Source: Bromus sterilis
Taxonomy: Eukaryota > Streptophyta > Magnoliopsida > Poales > Poaceae
DNA length: 64,000 nt
Reading direction: 5' to 3'
NCBI GenBank assembly: GCA_950022295.1
Contig: OX465601.1
Location: 76,827,501-76,891,500 of the forward strand
Below the pieces are notes generated by a model. The model saw only the letters and a program-made list of their open reading frames with translations, made no database searches and had not been told where the DNA came from. A program made the translations under genes and the position numbers. This document shows positions 60,931 through 64,000 of this stretch, piece after piece. How positions within the stretch are numbered: position 1 is the first letter of the stretch; each line of letters begins with the position of its first letter.

Positions 60931-61086
60931 GGGAGTTTCTTCTTCTACGGTTGAGGTATTAGCATCACCATTAATAAGTCCAACGGGGCTAGGAGTGCAT
61001 TGGGTGCTAATAGTTTGAGTATCCTCAACAATCTGGATAGTGGCAACTGTGTGGTGTGTAGGAAGGCTCTTAATTCTATCCTCTTC

Positions 61087-62273
61087 CTATTTTTCTCTAG
61101 CCCATCTTTCTTTAAGCTTAGCCATCATCCTAATATTTTCATTGATTTGTAATTGGATAGCATTAATAGGGGTGGCAGTCCTCTCTTCAAGGGGAGAGGT
61201 TCTAATTTTCAGCATCCCAACATCAAGGGCTAAGCTATCTACCATCAAACAAAGATTATCTAATTTAGCTAATTTTTCTTCTACATTCTTGTTGAAGGCT
61301 TTTTGGGTAGTGATAAAGTCTCTAAGCATACTTTCTAGTTCAGAAGTGGGGTTCTTGTTGCTAGGGTAGGTGTTGTTGTTCCCATAGTTGGATGGAAACG
61401 GTCTAGGATTACTAGAAAAATTGCCCCTATAAGCATTGTTGTTGAAGTTGTTTCTAGCAATGAAGTTCACATCTACTTGTTCCTGAGCAACCAAAGAATT
61501 TAAAGGACATCATGAGGATCAATAGAGGGTTTCTTGGTAAGTAGAGACATAATTAAGTCAAAAATTTCATTTAGGGAGGTAATCTCCTCGACAGAGTTTA
61601 CCTTCCTACCTGTTGGAGCACGTTCGGTGTGCCATTGGGAATAGTTGGTCATCATCTCATCGAGAAGCTTTGTGGCAGCACCAAGTGTAGTTGACATAAA
61701 GGTTCCTCCCGCGGCCGAATCTAATAGGTTCCGCGAGGTAAAGTTTAAGCCTGGATAAAAAGTCTGGATAACCATCCAGGTAGTCAAACCATGTGTAGGG
61801 AATTTCTTAACAAGAGATTTCATACGTTCCCAAGCTTGGGCAACGTGTTCATTATCCAATTGTTTAAAATTCATAATGTTACTTCTCAATTGGATAATTT
61901 TAGCAGGTGGGTAATACTTCCTAATAAAAGCATCTTTGCACTTATCCCAAGAATCTATGCTATTCCTAGGCAAAGATTGAAACCAGATTTTAGCTCCTTC
62001 CCTCAAAGAGAAAGGAAAAAGCTTGAGCTTAACAACATCACCTTCTACTTCTTTATACTTTTGCATATCACATAACTCAACAAAATTATTTAAGTGTAAA
62101 GCAGCATCATCTCCAGCACCAGAGAATTGATCTCTCATAACAAGGTTTAGCAAAGCAGGTTTAATTTCATAAGAGGTAGCTGAAGTGGAAGGTTTGGAAA
62201 TAGGAGTGCAGATAAAGTCTTTGTTGTTGTGACTAGTGAAGTCACACAACTTGGTGTTTTCCGAGGAACCCAT
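61087..62273 (-). pseudogene. Gag of element D, one-base frameshift
   Basis: Starts at ATG 62273 (MGSSENTKLCDF). The gag domain carries LKLFPFSLREGAKIWFQSLP, AFIRKYYPPAKI and MNFKQLDNEHVAQAWERMK. The frame ends at 61500 after SIDPHDVL and resumes one base out at 61494 (Asn-rich, then coiled-coil KAFNKNVEEKLAKLDNL) to 61087. A single missing base at about 61503 explains the break. Confidence 0.88.
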
Positions 62274-62409
62274 AGTAGCAGCAAGTGTGGCGGATTTTTT
62301 TGTAATTTTTGATAAATGAAACAAAGATAAAAACTGAAAGGTAAACTAACAAGACTAAAAAGTAAAGGAAAAAGGTAGCGGGCAACTCCCCTATCTTATC
62401 ACTCGGAGT

Positions 62410-62426
62410 CCACGGCAACGGCGCCA
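62410..62426 (-). other. Primer-binding site of D, tRNA-Asp
   Basis: CCACGGCAACGGCGCCA, one mismatch to the tRNA-Asp 3' end, 10 bases inside the LTR start at 62437. Confidence 0.88.
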
Positions 62427-62436
62427 AAAAATTGCT

Positions 62437-62608
62437 TGATACGCGAGAGATGATAATTGCTTCTCGACCTTCGTTGGTTACCCCAAGTGGAAGGTGAGAT
62501 GAAGCGTAGCGGCAAGTTTCCCTTGGTGAAGATACCAATGTTGAGAGTATCGACCAGTAGGACTCCGGCGATGATAAGTAGGTGTCAGCGGCGCAACTGA
62601 TGTGGACC
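62437..62608 (-). repeat. 5' LTR of D, visible 172 bases
   Basis: Collinear with 46616-46790 (GCGAGAGATGATAATTGC, then GTGTCAGCGGCGCAACTGA). Interrupted at GGACC by LTR F. Confidence 0.88.
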
Positions 62609-64000
62609 TGCTAATACGTCTCAAACGTACGGATAATTTCTGCTCGCTCCATGCATGTTTTGTGTGATATTGCTATGATCTAGATACACTTTCATACACT
62701 TTTGATCATATTTGGACTAACCTACTAACTCAGTGCACCCCAGTGCCAGTTCCTATTTTCTGCTGTTTTTCTATTTCAGTTTTTCCCCATATAAAAAATG
62801 CTCCAAAAATCCGGGAAAATCAGATAAAAAATCAGCGTGTCAGAAGACTCCAGAAGCCCGAAGGAGGGCCAGGGGCCCACCACCAGGCACCCAGGCGGCC
62901 AGCTGGCGCAGCCAGGGGCTTGGCTGTGCCAGGGGGGTGCCTGGGCCCCTGGTGGCTCCCTGGCTGCCCCCTTCTCCTATTTATTCTCCATCACGGGAAA
63001 CTTCCGAAGACAAAACCCTATTTTGCGATCTCGCCTCTGTTCCGCCGCCGCCGCGCTTCAAAGATCGGGAGCACCGTCAGGACCCTTCCCGGGACCCTGC
63101 CGGAGGGAGGATCGACCTTCGGGAGGTTCTCATCCACCATGGACGCTTCTCGGATGTGCCGTGAGTAGTGTACCTTGGACCATGGGTCCGTGATAAGTAG
63201 CTATGTGATGTTCTCCTCCCCTCTTTGTTCTTCATGGTTTAGACCTCGTGAGCTGCCCTACATGATCGAGGCACATATGTAATTCTTTCTTCTTTTTCTA
63301 TGCTGAGTTTGATGGGATCCGATGGATTATGAGATTATGTTCAGATTGTGATAGCATAATATAATTGGTTCTTATCTTTTGTATTTTGGTTCCGAAGTAA
63401 TTCTTGCATGTTCTCCATTGCTATTTATTGCTTTGGCCAAGTGGTAGGTAGTAACCCCAAGAGGGAATGTTATGCTCGATTGTGGGTACATGCCCCTTGA
63501 TTACACGCTTGAGTGACAGAAACATGAGTCTAGGGCATGTGTTGTGGCCAGAAGGGGGAAAACAACGGTGCTTGTAACCGCGGTTGCAAGGATTGTTTAC
63601 GCAAAGTTATTTTTAATGCAGTTGTATGTTGCTTTGGGTTTGCACTTTGGGTGGGGCTCGTAACTTAATACCTGCGAGATGTTCTGGATAGATATCTCAA
63701 GGTGTATGATTAGTAGTAGATGCAGTTGGATTTCGGTCTACTTATTTTGGCGTACTGCCCATGCTTTTGAGCCTCTTCCTTTCTTTTGTAGCATAGTTAG
63801 CACTGCGGTGCGTTTATAATCCTGTCAATTACCCGTTTGTAATTTGTTTACCTCGCATAACAATCTTATCGTATTTTGGGAGAGAGACATCACTAGTGAA
63901 CATCACGGGACCCCGGTCCATATTTTCATCATTGTTTACACACTCATTTACTTTTCTGTATTTACTTCCAGTTGCTATTATCATTATCATTATCCTCTGT
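62609..64000 (+). mobile_element. LTR F (gypsy, LTR A type), runs off the window
   Basis: Collinear with LTR A from its first bases (TAATACGTCTCAAACGTACG, one change in the terminal motif) to the window end. It includes the GC-rich U3 block (about 62870-62965), a CTATTTATT core at 62978-62986 and the CGCGGTTGCAAGGATTG leader. Inserted in the 5' LTR of D. The expected end lies about 200 bases beyond 64,000. Confidence 0.88.

Larger units (their letters stand above)
46616..62608 (-). mobile_element. Element D: gag-protease gypsy element, non-autonomous
   Basis: On the minus strand the 5' LTR start is visible at 62437-62608 (cut by F), followed by PBS, gag, protease, a 2.6-kb 3' non-coding zone, PPT and a 3' LTR (57603-46616) split by element E. 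No RT, RNase H or integrase is present between the protease and the 3' zone. It must use enzymes in trans, as C-type elements could supply. The 3' zone is homologous to A and B. Confidence 0.85.

Noticed and set aside
22309..64000. CRISPR array or tandem satellite
   Set aside because: Repeats are LTRs and inverted internal regions kilobases long; there are no short regularly spaced direct repeats with unique spacers.

Overview
The window is nuclear DNA from a Triticeae-type grass (wheat, Aegilops or barley group). The reasons are intron-split genes with very GC-rich first exons, a BARE/WIS/Angela-like copia solo LTR, Stowaway MITEs, and a deep nest of Athila-lineage Ty3/gypsy elements primed by tRNA-Asp. 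I see no bacterial-style operons, CRISPR arrays, tRNA or rRNA genes.

The left third (1-22,300) is a gene island with three genes I can support. The first is a complete 11-exon 8-amino-7-oxononanoate (KAPA) synthase gene for biotin synthesis (985-4030, +; 456 aa), ending in a peroxisomal SRL tripeptide. The second is a two-exon RRM-like protein gene (5317-6390, -; 322 aa), convergent with the first across a triplicated spacer. The third is a two-exon plant O-fucosyltransferase-family gene (17737-19645, -; 499 aa). Between them are solo LTRs with perfect 5-bp target duplications: a copia LTR (8656-10474, TSD gagtc) and a very large LTR (11039-16027, TSD acacc). A second copy of the large LTR lies at 37041-41550 (TSD gcata).

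The right two thirds (22,309-64,000) are nested gypsy elements, labelled here A to G. A (+, 22309-27711) and B (-, 27712-34114, with a + strand tail at 34115-34362) form a fold-back structure. C (-, from 34363) carries protease, RT, RNase H and integrase but is cut in the protease at 46303 by LTR fragment G (+, 46304-46615). D (-, from 46616) sits in G. E (-, 47679-57006, TSD atagc) sits inside the 3' LTR of D. F (+, 62609 to the window end) sits in the 5' LTR of D. The inferred nest is A/B > C > G > D > E or F.

The gypsy elements share LTR and 3' non-coding modules but differ in coding content. C has pol. D has only gag and protease. E has gag, a broken protease and an intact 395-codon extra ORF. 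A and B have neither gag nor pol but share an unfamiliar ORF. The most interesting signals are the fold-back A/B junction, which looks like an autointegration product; a U3-like GC-rich promoter module repeated inside C and E just upstream of the extra ORF; the sharply two-speed divergence of the two giant solo LTRs; and conserved twin hairpins in the 3' non-coding part of A, B and D.
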